A stretch of 8,641 bases of DNA from Bacteroidales bacterium (GCA_028701945.1 JAQVPT010000145.1:1-8641); one strand, 5' to 3'; counted from the first letter of the stretch, positions 1 to 6,432 are shown. Program-made: numbers and translations. The notes: a model not told the origin generated them from the sequence alone.

Positions 1-1443
1 ATTTAGAGTTACAGTTGCCGAACCTTCTGGTCCCCAACAACCTTCGTCAGAGAGAGACCTGAAATAATATGTTCCACTTTCTGAAATCTCTTGTGAAGAA
101 GAAGCAGTAGTCGTACTTGTGCCATCACTTGTTGTTCCTTGCCAATAAATTGTACCGCCTGTTCCACCTGTTGCTGTTAAAGTCAATGATTCAGCACAAT
201 GAATGCCGCTTCCACTTACTGTTACTGCATCTGGAATTGGATTTACTACAAGAGAAGGTGTTGCTGCAGACAGCGTACAATTATTAGAATCTGTGATTGT
301 TACAACATAAATTCCGGCTGAAGACACAGAACCACTTGCATTATTATCTAAAATACCAGATGACCATTCATAAGTTGTAATGGTTCCCGCTCCTGCAGTT
401 GCATTAGCACTTAATGTTGTGTTTGAACCATCGCAAATCGGATTTGAAGAAAAATCAGGAGTAGCAATTGGCAAATCATGTATAATTACAGTTGCCGAAC
501 CTTCTGGTCCCCAACAACCATCGTCAGAGAGTGATCTAAAATAATATGTTCCACTTTCTAAGACACTTTGTGAAGAAGAAGCAGTAGTCGTACTTGTGCC
601 GTTGCTTGTTGTTCCTTGCCAGTAAATTGTACCGCCATTGCCATCACTTGCTGTTAATGTCATAGAGCCACCGCATTGTGTACCGCCACCACTAACAGTA
701 ACTGCTTCTGGTGCAGGATTTATTGTAACAGTCGCACTTCCCTCTGGTCCCCAACAGCCAGCTGAAGATAAAGCTCTGAAGTAATATGTTCCAGAGGATG
801 TTACTGTTTGTGAGGTGCTTGGAGTTTCAGTACTTGTACCATTACTAGTAGTACCTTGCCAATAAACGTCATTTTCAAATGTAAGTTGATAATTTATTCT
901 TGCTGTACTAACTGACAATGATGTAGGAAGTGAACTGTCGTTATAACTGCCGCTCTGTAAATTAGACGATTGAGTTGTGTATCTAAAGTAAGGATAACTA
1001 GAACTCCAAGAAGTGTGGCCGTGTTGCCAGGTAATAAGTAAATTATCGCTAGTCCATTCAAAATCGCTTATATCAAATGTTACCCATCCTGTTGAGCTAA
1101 ATTGATAACTTCCTGACCATACTAATGTTCCAGTTCCATCCCAACTACTGGATGCTGTAGTAGCTGTAGTTTCTTTCATCCGGATTTGAATTCCGGTAAA
1201 ATTATGTGAGCCACTACTTCCGACATAAACTGATAGATGAGTTATTTTACCCCTACTGTTTGATAATTCACTACCAAGTATTAATGACATACTCCTGGAA
1301 TAATTATGATAGGCAGAAAGAGGACTATATTGTGAAGTACTGGTTCCTGTACCCAAAGTTTTGACTGTAATGGCCGAGGCTGTAAGGTCAGTGCTTGCAC
1401 AATAAGTTCCGCTGCTACTTACAATAACTTCCTCTGGTATAGA
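1..1443 (-). repeat. 1443-bp in-frame tandem repeat, copy B (residues 1240-1720)
   Basis: Second copy of the 481-residue unit, abutting copy A with the same order of modules. The window edge falls at the unit boundary (codon AAT at 3..1 matches codon AAT at 1446..1444). More copies may therefore follow outside the window, but this cannot be seen. Its last Ig-like domain (1..240) is closer to the partial copy at 2887..3130 than to the equivalent part of copy A. Confidence 0.93.
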
Positions 1444-4400
1444 ATTTAGAGTTACAGTTGCCGAACCTTCTGGTCCCCAACAAGCTTCGTCAGAGACTGA
1501 TCTAAAATAATATGTCCCACTTGCCGTAACGCTTTCTGAAGACGAAGCAATAGCAGTGCTTGTGCTTTCGCTTGTGGTTTCTTGCCAATAAATTGTACCG
1601 CCTGTTCCACCTGTTGCTGTTAATACTAATGATTCAGCACAATGAATTCCGCTTCCACTTACTGTAACTGCATCTGGAATTGGATTTACTACAAGAGAAG
1701 GTGTTGCTGCAGACATCGTACAATTATTAGAATCTGTAATTGTTACAACATAAATTCCGGCTGAAGAAACAGTGCCACTTGCATTATTATCTAAAATACC
1801 AGATGACCATTCATAAGTTGTAATGGTTCCCGCACCTGCGGTTGCATTAGCACTTAATGTTGTACTTGTACCATCGCAAATCGGATTTGAAGAAAAATCA
1901 GGAGTAGCAATTGCCAAATCATGTATAATTACAGTTGCAGAACCTTCTGGTCCCCAACAACCATCGTCAGAGAGTGATCTGAAATAATATGTTCCACTTT
2001 CTGAAACACTTTGTGAAGAAGAAACTGTAGTAGTACTTGTTCCATCACTTGTTGTTCCTTGCCAATAAATTGTGCCACCATCACCATCGCTTGCTGTTAA
2101 TGTCATAGAGCCACCGCATTGAGTGCCACCACCAATAACAGTAACTGCTTCGGGTGCTGGATTTATGGTAACAGTCGCACTTCCCTCTGGTCCCCAACAG
2201 CCAGCTGATGACAACGCTCTGAAATAATATGTGCCTGAGGATGTTACTGTTTGTGAGGTGCTTGGAGTTTCAGTACTTGTACCATTACTAGTAGTTCCTT
2301 GCCAATAAACGTCATTTTCAAATGTAAGTTGATAATTTATTCTTGCTGTACTAACTGACAATGATGTAGGAAGTGAACTGTCGTTATAACTGCCGCTCTG
2401 TAAATTAGACGATTGAGTTGTGTATCTAAAGTAAGGATAACTAGAACTCCAAGAAGTGTGGCCGTGTTGCCAGGTAATAAGTAAATTATCGCTAGTCCAT
2501 TCAAAATCGCTTATATCAAATGTTACCCATCCTGTTGAGCTAAATTGATAACTTCCTGACCATACTAATGTTCCAGTTCCATCCCAACTACTGGATGCTG
2601 TAGTAGCTGTAGTTTCTTTCATCCGGATTTGAATTCCGGTAAAATTATGTGAGCCACTACTTCCGACATAAACTGATAGATGAGTTATTTTACCCCTACT
2701 GTTTGATAATTCACTACCAAGTATTAATGACATACTCCTGGAATAATTATGATAGGCAGAAAGAGGACTATATTGTGAAGTACTGGTTCCTGTACCCAAA
2801 GTTTTGACTGTAATGGCCGAGGCTGTAAGGTCAGTGCTTGCACAATAAGTTCCGCTGCTACTTACAATAACTTCCTCTGGTATAGAATTTAGAGTTACAG
2901 TTGCCGAACCTTCTGGTCCCCAACAAGCTTCGTCAGAGAGAGACCTGAAATAATATGTTCCACTTTCTGAAATCTCTTGTGAAGAAGAAGCAGTAGTCGT
3001 AATTGTGCCATCACTTGTTGTTCCTTGCCAATAAATTGTACCGCCTGTTCCACCTGTTGCTACTAAAGTTAATGATTCAGCACAATGAATGCCGTTTCCA
3101 CTTACTGTAACTGCTTCTGGAATTGGATTTACAGTAACAACCCAACTTCCTGTCGATTGAGTAAAGGAATTACATAAATCATCTTTTGCAAAACGAGTAT
3201 ATGTTGTTGTGGATATTAATCCAGCTGGCGGATCATAGCTTGCGGAATTTGAACTTGCAATCGGGCTGTCATTTTCTCTCCATTCGTAAACAATTGTTCC
3301 ATTACCTCCGCTTGCAACAGTTAAGCTACCTATTATTTCAGGATCGTCACCAGAACAGAAGGTTTCACCTATAGTATTGATTGCTCCAGCTGTAAAATTA
3401 GGATGAACAGTAACAACCCAACTTCCTGTTGATTGAGTAAAAGTATTATTACAAGTTCCATCTTTTGCGAAACGTGTGTAGGTTGTTGTAGATGTTAATC
3501 CAACTGGCGGATCATAAGTTGCAGAATTTGAACTTGCAATCGGGTTGTCATTTTCTCTCCATTCGTAATCAATACTTCCATCGCCACCACTTGCGTCAGT
3601 TGTGCTACCTATTACTCCGGGATCACCTGCGTAACAAATTGTTTCACCTGTATTGTCTATCGCTCCAGCGGTATAAATTGGAAGATCTAGTACAGTAACT
3701 ATAACATCATCACTAACCCCACAACCATTAGTAGCAGTAGCTGTCATAGTGTAAGTTGTTGTTGTTGTTGGTGATGCTATTGGGTAGGAGATATTGGCAT
3801 TGTCAAGTCCTGTAGATGGTAACCAAGAATAGGAAATTCCATTTTGTCCAGTTATTTCAATATCGTCAATTGCCCAACCTGAATAAGTACCAGAACCATC
3901 AGTTGTTCCCATATAAAATCTAATTTTAAAGTTAGAAACTCCAGCTGCATAAGCTGAAACATTATATGTTTTTAGTGTCCAGCTAGATTCTTGGAATGAT
4001 GAACCATTTGACCAAATTGTAACCCATGAGGTACCATTATATACTTGAATTCCCATATGATCGTATGAAGATGATTCACAACCTAAAAAACCATATAAAT
4101 CGAGAGTTACAGTACTGTATTCGCTACAATCAATTTCAGGTGAAGTTGCATAATAAGTGCTCATATAGTTTGGATAATCACTATTTAACGGGCATGCAAG
4201 AGCATAATTATCGGAAGTTGAACTATGATCAGAAGAAGGTTCTGTTGTTACAGATCCTCTGCTCCAATAAGTACCTAAAGCCCATCCTTTATCTGTGGAA
4301 AAATCATCTTGAAAAACTATTGCAGAACCAGTTGGACTTCCAATTAATTGTGTGCTATTTCCATTACAAATTGTCACATCACTTCCTGCCGAAACTCCAG

Positions 4401-5160
4401 TAGGAGATGGTTTTACTGTAAGCGATGGTGTTGTCGCAGAAACAGTACAATTATTAGAATCTGTAATTGTTACAGTATAAGTTCCTGCTGAGGAAACAGA
4501 ACCAGTGGCATTGTTATCTAAAATACCAGATGACCATGCATAAGTTGTAATACTTCCTGAGCCTGCGGTTGCATTAGCACTTAAAGTTGTGCTTGAACTA
4601 CTACAAATTGGATTTAAAGAAAAATCAGGCGCAGCAGTTGGAGCAGCATTTAGAGTTACAGTTGCTGAACCTTCCGTTCCCCAATCACCTTCTGGTGATC
4701 GTGATCTGAAATAATATATTCCACTTACCGAAACGCTTTGCGAAGATGAAGCAGTAGTAGTACTTGTACCATCACTTGTCGTTCCTTGCCAGTAAATTGT
4801 ACCTCCTGATCCACCGCTAGCTGTTAATACCATAGAGCCACCGCATTGACTGCCCCCACCGCTAACCGTAACAGCTTCTGGTACTGCTTTCGCACGAAAA
4901 GACGGTGTTGTCGGAGAAACAATATAAGTCCCTACTAACGAAACAGAACTGCTGGCATATAGATTGCCAGAGCTAGTAGTCCACGTCTCATTATCGCTAT
5001 ATGCAATATTATATGTTTGCGAAAAACTTTTTAGGCTAATTAATACTAAAGTGAATGTGAAAATACCCACAAGAAATCTTTTTATTGAGCGAGTGTGAGT
5101 AGTTGTTTTCAAATAATGATGAATTATTGATTGATAAGTGTTAGTTGAGATGTTTTTCAT
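1..5160 (-). CDS. Giant repetitive secreted surface/adhesin-like protein, 3' end outside window (partial)
   Basis: Open from ATG at 5160 through the left edge: 1720 codons, no stop or frameshift. Residues 1-47 are a signal peptide: a long basic N-region, a hydrophobic core around 30-43, and a likely cut in SFSQ. Visible modules are a shortened Ig-like piece (about 58-98), an Ig-like domain with YWQGTTSDGTS and WGTEGS motifs (about 93-170), an Ig-like domain with SSGILDNN (about 171-250), an Ig-like domain interrupted by a MAM/lectin-like beta-sandwich (about 252-490; insert about 281-438), two WRENDxPIASSNSA modules (about 497-588 and 589-677), an Ig-like domain (about 679-758), then two 481-residue repeats. 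Most Ig-like modules hold one Cys pair, suggesting extracytoplasmic disulfides. Inferred role: exported adhesin or matrix protein using T9SS; its sorting domain would lie beyond the window. A weak AGGA sits only 3 nt before ATG, and Bacteroidota often lack Shine-Dalgarno sites. No enzyme motif recognised. Confidence 0.9.
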   Translation of the reverse strand, partial: MKNISTNTYQSIIHHYLKTTTHTRSIKRFLVGIFTFTLVLISLKSFSQTYNIAYSDNETWTTSSGNLYASSSVSLVGTYIVSPTTPSFRAKAVPEAVTVSGGGSQCGGSMVLTASGGSGGTIYWQGTTSDGTSTTTASSSQSVSVSGIYYFRSRSPEGDWGTEGSATVTLNAAPTAAPDFSLNPICSSSSTTLSANATAGSGSITTYAWSSGILDNNATGSVSSAGTYTVTITDSNNCTVSATTPSLTVKPSPTGVSAGSDVTICNGNSTQLIGSPTGSAIVFQDDFSTDKGWALGTYWSRGSVTTEPSSDHSSTSDNYALACPLNSDYPNYMSTYYATSPEIDCSEYSTVTLDLYGFLGCESSSYDHMGIQVYNGTSWVTIWSNGSSFQESSWTLKTYNVSAYAAGVSNFKIRFYMGTTDGSGTYSGWAIDDIEITGQNGISYSWLPSTGLDNANISYPIASPTTTTTYTMTATATNGCGVSDDVIVTVLDLPIYTAGAIDNTGETICYAGDPGVIGSTTDASGGDGSIDYEWRENDNPIASSNSATYDPPVGLTSTTTYTRFAKDGTCNNTFTQSTGSWVVTVHPNFTAGAINTIGETFCSGDDPEIIGSLTVASGGNGTIVYEWRENDSPIASSNSASYDPPAGLISTTTYTRFAKDDLCNSFTQSTGSWVVTVNPIPEAVTVSGNGIHCAESLTLVATGGTGGTIYWQGTTSDGTITTTASSSQEISESGTYYFRSLSDEACWGPEGSATVTLNSIPEEVIVSSSGTYCASTDLTASAITVKTLGTGTSTSQYSPLSAYHNYSRSMSLILGSELSNSRGKITHLSVYVGSSGSHNFTGIQIRMKETTATTASSSWDGTGTLVWSGSYQFSSTGWVTFDISDFEWTSDNLLITWQHGHTSWSSSYPYFRYTTQSSNLQSGSYNDSSLPTSLSVSTARINYQLTFENDVYWQGTTSNGTSTETPSTSQTVTSSGTYYFRALSSAGCWGPEGSATVTINPAPEAVTVIGGGTQCGGSMTLTASDGDGGTIYWQGTTSDGTSTTTVSSSQSVSESGTYYFRSLSDDGCWGPEGSATVIIHDLAIATPDFSSNPICDGTSTTLSANATAGAGTITTYEWSSGILDNNASGTVSSAGIYVVTITDSNNCTMSAATPSLVVNPIPDAVTVSGSGIHCAESLVLTATGGTGGTIYWQETTSESTSTAIASSSESVTASGTYYFRSVSDEACWGPEGSATVTLNSIPEEVIVSSSGTYCASTDLTASAITVKTLGTGTSTSQYSPLSAYHNYSRSMSLILGSELSNSRGKITHLSVYVGSSGSHNFTGIQIRMKETTATTASSSWDGTGTLVWSGSYQFSSTGWVTFDISDFEWTSDNLLITWQHGHTSWSSSYPYFRYTTQSSNLQSGSYNDSSLPTSLSVSTARINYQLTFENDVYWQGTTSNGTSTETPSTSQTVTSSGTYYFRALSSAGCWGPEGSATVTINPAPEAVTVSGGGTQCGGSMTLTASDGNGGTIYWQGTTSNGTSTTTASSSQSVLESGTYYFRSLSDDGCWGPEGSATVIIHDLPIATPDFSSNPICDGSNTTLSANATAGAGTITTYEWSSGILDNNASGSVSSAGIYVVTITDSNNCTLSAATPSLVVNPIPDAVTVSGSGIHCAESLTLTATGGTGGTIYWQGTTSDGTSTTTASSSQEISESGTYYFRSLSDEGCWGPEGSATVTLN
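871..1362 (-). other. Jelly-roll-like domain nested in an Ig-like domain, copy B
   Basis: Residues about 1267-1430 repeat the domain at 2314..2805 with, as far as I can read, no nucleotide change. The flanking halves of the host Ig-like domain are likewise conserved. Confidence 0.6.
1444..2886 (-). repeat. 1443-bp in-frame tandem repeat, copy A (residues 759-1239)
   Basis: This unit encodes 481 residues in four modules. They are an Ig-like domain split by a jelly-roll-like insert (about 759-1000, insert about 786-949), an intact Ig-like domain (about 1002-1080), an SSGILDNN-type Ig-like domain (about 1081-1159) and a second intact Ig-like domain (about 1161-1239). It repeats at an exact offset of 1443 bp, a multiple of three, so frame is kept. 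From 2297 to 2939 I see no mismatch with 854 to 1496; the rest of the unit carries scattered differences. Confidence 0.93.
2314..2805 (-). other. Jelly-roll-like domain nested in an Ig-like domain, copy A
   Basis: Residues about 786-949, from TLGTGTSTSQYSPL to NYQLTFE, resemble the beta-sandwich module seen in many Bacteroidota T9SS proteins (SRSMSLILGSEL, GKITHLSVYVG, IQIRMKET, STGWVTFDI, NLLITWQHG). It sits between PEEVIVSSSGTYCASTDLTAS and DVYWQGTTSNGTS, which join into an ordinary Ig-like domain if the insert is removed. The family assignment is from memory of the pattern. Confidence 0.6.
2887..3130 (-). repeat. Partial third copy: last Ig-like module of the repeat unit
   Basis: Residues about 679-758 repeat only the last Ig-like domain of the 481-residue unit (PEAVTVSGNGIHC at the start, WGPEGSATVTLN at the end). 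The DNA differs from 1..244 at about 8 positions by eye. The unit is therefore preceded by a copy of its own last module, the arrangement expected if unequal crossing-over between like Ig modules made the tandem duplication. Confidence 0.85.
3130..3672 (-). repeat. Two tandem 90-residue Ig-like modules shared with the neighbouring gene
   Basis: Residues about 497-588 and 589-677 follow the pattern AGAI-TGET-C-GDP, SGG-G-I-YEWREND-PIASSNSA, YDPP-GL, TTYTRFAKD, C, FTQSTGSWVVTV. The same pattern occurs twice in the gene at 6507..8641. Each module has a Cys early (TIC/TFC) and a Cys late (TC/LC), compatible with one disulfide. A relation to SprB/PKD/Ig-like surface repeats of Bacteroidota is inferred from the pattern; no profile search was run. 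Confidence 0.8.
3846..4320 (-). other. MAM/lectin-like beta-sandwich domain nested in an Ig-like domain
   Basis: Residues about 281-438, from FQDDFSTDKGW to WAIDDIEITGQ, have the shape of MAM or concanavalin-like jelly-roll domains: an opening DDF-S--GW, a central SPEID-S-Y-TVTLDLYGF strand pair, and a closing GWAIDDIEI strand. The segment breaks into an Ig-like domain. The sequence before it (SAGSDVTICNGNSTQLIGSP) and after it (ISYSWLPSTGLDNANI, then TTTTTYTMTATATNGC) together form one standard Bacteroidota Ig/PKD-like module. Confidence 0.65.
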
Positions 5161-5214
5161 ATTTCCTGACTTAATACCTGTAGTGTTACAAATAATTTAA
5201 TGCTTTATAAAAAA

Positions 5215-5222
5215 CAAATTTA
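5215..5222 (-). promoter_or_regulatory. Candidate Bacteroidota -7 box for the giant gene
   Basis: On the minus strand this reads TAAATTTG, matching the Bacteroidota consensus TAnnTTTG. It lies 54 nt upstream of the ATG at 5160. The expected -33 TTG is weak: GTTC lies 20 nt upstream of the box. In such AT-rich DNA a chance match is likely, so this is only a candidate. Confidence 0.3.
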
Positions 5223-5692
5223 TATTAAATATATGTGTAGTAGAACTTTGGTGTTAAAATATTAAATTACGTTTGTCAAGTTTGTGGTAAAATAAATTTA
5301 TTACAATATAAGCATTTTGTAATAATACTTATAAAATAGTGTGTAATATATTTAAATAGTTTATTATGCAGTAACTTGTAAGTATATGTGCATGATTGTA
5401 TCTATTGGAATATATTAATTAGCTTGCTTGTTTGTGTGAATAAGTATCTGTATGATTGTAAGTTAAGTGAATCTTACAGTTGCGTGCAGATAGTTAAAAA
5501 ATGATATTGTTATTTTTTTTTAATAAAATGGACAGATTGAGTTCTTTTATCGGTTTATGGTTTAAAGTATGTGTTAGGGCTTGTGTAATGGCAATAAATA
5601 GTTTAAATGTATTGTATGAAAAATAGGTGTGGGCGTTAATGTAGCTGTATTAGTTAGCTTTAATGTTATGAAAGTATAAAATTTTTTTTTAT

Positions 5693-5701
5693 AATATTTT
5701 G
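5693..5701 (+). repeat. Left target-site duplication AATATTTTG
   Basis: Nine bases directly outside the left inverted repeat. They are repeated exactly and in the same orientation directly outside the right one (6419..6427). AT-rich sequence raises the chance of coincidence, but the exact fit to the repeat ends argues against it. Confidence 0.65.
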
Positions 5702-5721
5702 CTAAGTACATGACAAAAATT
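5702..5721 (+). repeat. Left terminal inverted repeat
   Basis: CTAAGTACATGACAAAAATT. It pairs with 6399..6418 with one mismatch at the third base. A 19-nt version of the right end lacking one T also occurs internally at 6005..6023. Confidence 0.7.
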
Positions 5722-5749
5722 TAACAATATCTATTTCTGTTTGATATTT

Positions 5750-5828
5750 CACAATCTGCTTTTCGCGTTACTGCCATAATTTGGTTTTCGACCACAATCT
5801 GGTTTTCGACCACAATTTGGTTTTCGAG
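5750..5828 (+). repeat. Four-unit array of an 18-bp repeat, consensus CACAATYTGGTTTTCGAC
   Basis: Units start at 5750, 5775, 5793 and 5811. The middle two are 18 bp, and the first is 25 bp because GTTACTG is added after TTTTCGC. The last unit also continues into GTTACT, so the two outer units share a tail that the inner ones lack. There are no spacers, so this is not a CRISPR array. Confidence 0.75.
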
Positions 5829-5843
5829 TTACTCGAAAACCAA
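5817..5843. repeat. 27-nt perfect palindrome
   Basis: Arms TTGGTTTTCGAGT and ACTCGAAAACCAA (13 bp each) flank a single central T. It overlaps the last 18-bp unit and stops 1 bp before the first long direct repeat. It could be a protein-binding site or a hairpin in single-stranded DNA or RNA. No T-run follows, so it is not an obvious terminator. Confidence 0.8.
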
Positions 5844-5844
5844 T

Positions 5845-6023
5845 ACTTGTGAGAAAAAGTTTTATGTCACCCTTACTCCTTTGGGTTTATAACCAAAAAT
5901 AGAAAAACACCTAACGTAATGAATGAAAGGGCTTTATGCAAGGCTTTTAGCACTGCTTATTAATGATGAATTGTTAATAAGTGATTAGTTTATAATTGAT
6001 TAATAATTTTGTCATGTACTAAG
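5845..6023 (+). repeat. Long direct repeat, copy 1 (179 bp)
   Basis: Matches 6236..6418 at an offset of 391 bp, with only about three substitutions plus a 3-bp (GAT) and a 1-bp (T) length difference by eye. It contains a small hairpin (TTTGG/CCAAA) and ends in a copy of the element's right inverted repeat. No coding frame is seen. Confidence 0.9.
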
Positions 6024-6052
6024 TTTATTTGTAGAGAAAAAAATCAGAAATG

Positions 6053-6236
6053 TTTATGTCCTACGGACAAAATAGGGAGTGAATTGTTGTTTTTTATTGA
6101 CATTGAAGTCCTACGGACTACAAAACAAAAATTGTATGCTAAAGTTTTAGATTTGTAAACTGCTTCTTTTGTCCGGAGGACATATATGTCAATAAAAAAA
6201 CATACTCCTTAGAAAACTTTGCCCGTAGGGCATAAA
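6053..6236. repeat. REP-like cluster: two inverted doublets of 13-nt palindromes
   Basis: Four palindromes have 5-bp arms and a 3-nt centre: TGTCCTACGGACA (6057..6069), AGTCCTACGGACT (6107..6119), TGTCCGGAGGACA (6170..6182) and TGCCCGTAGGGCA (6220..6232). The first two are in one orientation and the last two in the other. Read outward from the middle, each doublet is palindrome, ATGTCAATAAAAAA, ACTCC, palindrome, ATAAAC, so the doublets are imperfect inverted copies. The centres carry GTAG or GGAG, the tetranucleotides known from REP elements mobilised by RAYT transposases, though usually placed 5' of the palindrome. Assignment to REP elements is inference. Confidence 0.6.
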
Positions 6237-6418
6237 CTTGTGAGAAAAAATTTTATTTCACCCTTACTCCTTTGGGTTTATAACCAAAAATAGAAAAACA
6301 CCTAACGTAATGAATGAAAGGGCTTTATGCAAGGCTTTTAGCATTGCTTATTAATGATGATGAATTGTTAATAAGTGATTAGTTTATAATTGATTAATAA
6401 TTTTTGTCATGTACTAAG
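6236..6418 (+). repeat. Long direct repeat, copy 2 (183 bp)
   Basis: Second copy of 5845..6023; its last 20 bp are the outer right end of the element. It begins inside the shared tail of the last REP-like palindrome, whereas copy 1 begins beside the 27-nt palindrome, so the sequences in front of the two copies differ. Confidence 0.9.
6399..6418 (-). repeat. Right terminal inverted repeat
   Basis: On the minus strand it reads CTTAGTACATGACAAAAATT, 19/20 identical to the left end. It is also the last 20 bp of the second long direct repeat. Confidence 0.7.
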
Positions 6419-6427
6419 AATATTTTG
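6419..6427 (+). repeat. Right target-site duplication AATATTTTG
   Basis: Partner of 5693..5701. It also forms one arm of a small AT-rich hairpin (AATATTTT, loop GGCA, AAAATATT; 6419..6438). Confidence 0.65.
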
Positions 6428-6432
6428 GCAAA

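Larger units (their letters stand above)
5161..5701. other. AT-rich non-coding region upstream of the giant gene
   Basis: I find no gene here on either strand. The stretch is very AT-rich, with runs of T near 5511-5520 and 5681-5690, and a short repeated string ATGATTGTA near 5391 and 5452. It probably holds the promoter and leader of the giant gene. No riboswitch, tRNA or convincing hairpin was recognised. Confidence 0.6.
5702..6418. mobile_element. MITE-like non-autonomous element, 717 bp
   Basis: The left end CTAAGTACATGACAAAAATT (5702..5721) and the reverse complement of the right end (6399..6418) match at 19 of 20 positions. The 9 bp just outside each end are the same: AATATTTTG at 5693..5701 and at 6419..6427, as expected of a target-site duplication. 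No open frame of useful length lies inside, so a transposase would have to act in trans. Inside are an 18-bp repeat array, a palindrome, a duplicated right end and REP-like palindromes. The 9-bp duplication fits several DDE-type insertion sequence families, so no family is named. Confidence 0.7.

Noticed and set aside
3186..4403. Three plus-strand open frames (3186..3374, 3492..3698, 4026..4403)
   Set aside because: They lie antisense inside the giant minus-strand gene. The first two are reverse readings of the same Ig-like module (both contain NLNLQSGCHFLSIR), rich in Leu, His and Gln as expected of shadow frames.
5273..5279. TTGACA-type -35 box on the minus strand for the giant gene
   Set aside because: The spaced -10 hexamer is poor (TAACAC), and Bacteroidota primary promoters use a different consensus.
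5389..5460. Repeated ATGATTGTA strings upstream of the giant gene
   Set aside because: They are short, only two, and in low-complexity AT/TG-rich DNA, so chance is enough to explain them.
5750..5828. CRISPR array
   Set aside because: The repeats are 18 bp, directly adjacent and without unique spacers, and no cas gene is present.
5845..6023. Integron attC-like site (ACCTAAC fits the R'' core RYYYAAC)
   Set aside because: No matching GTTRRRY partner or paired stem was found at the other end, and no integrase or cassette is visible.
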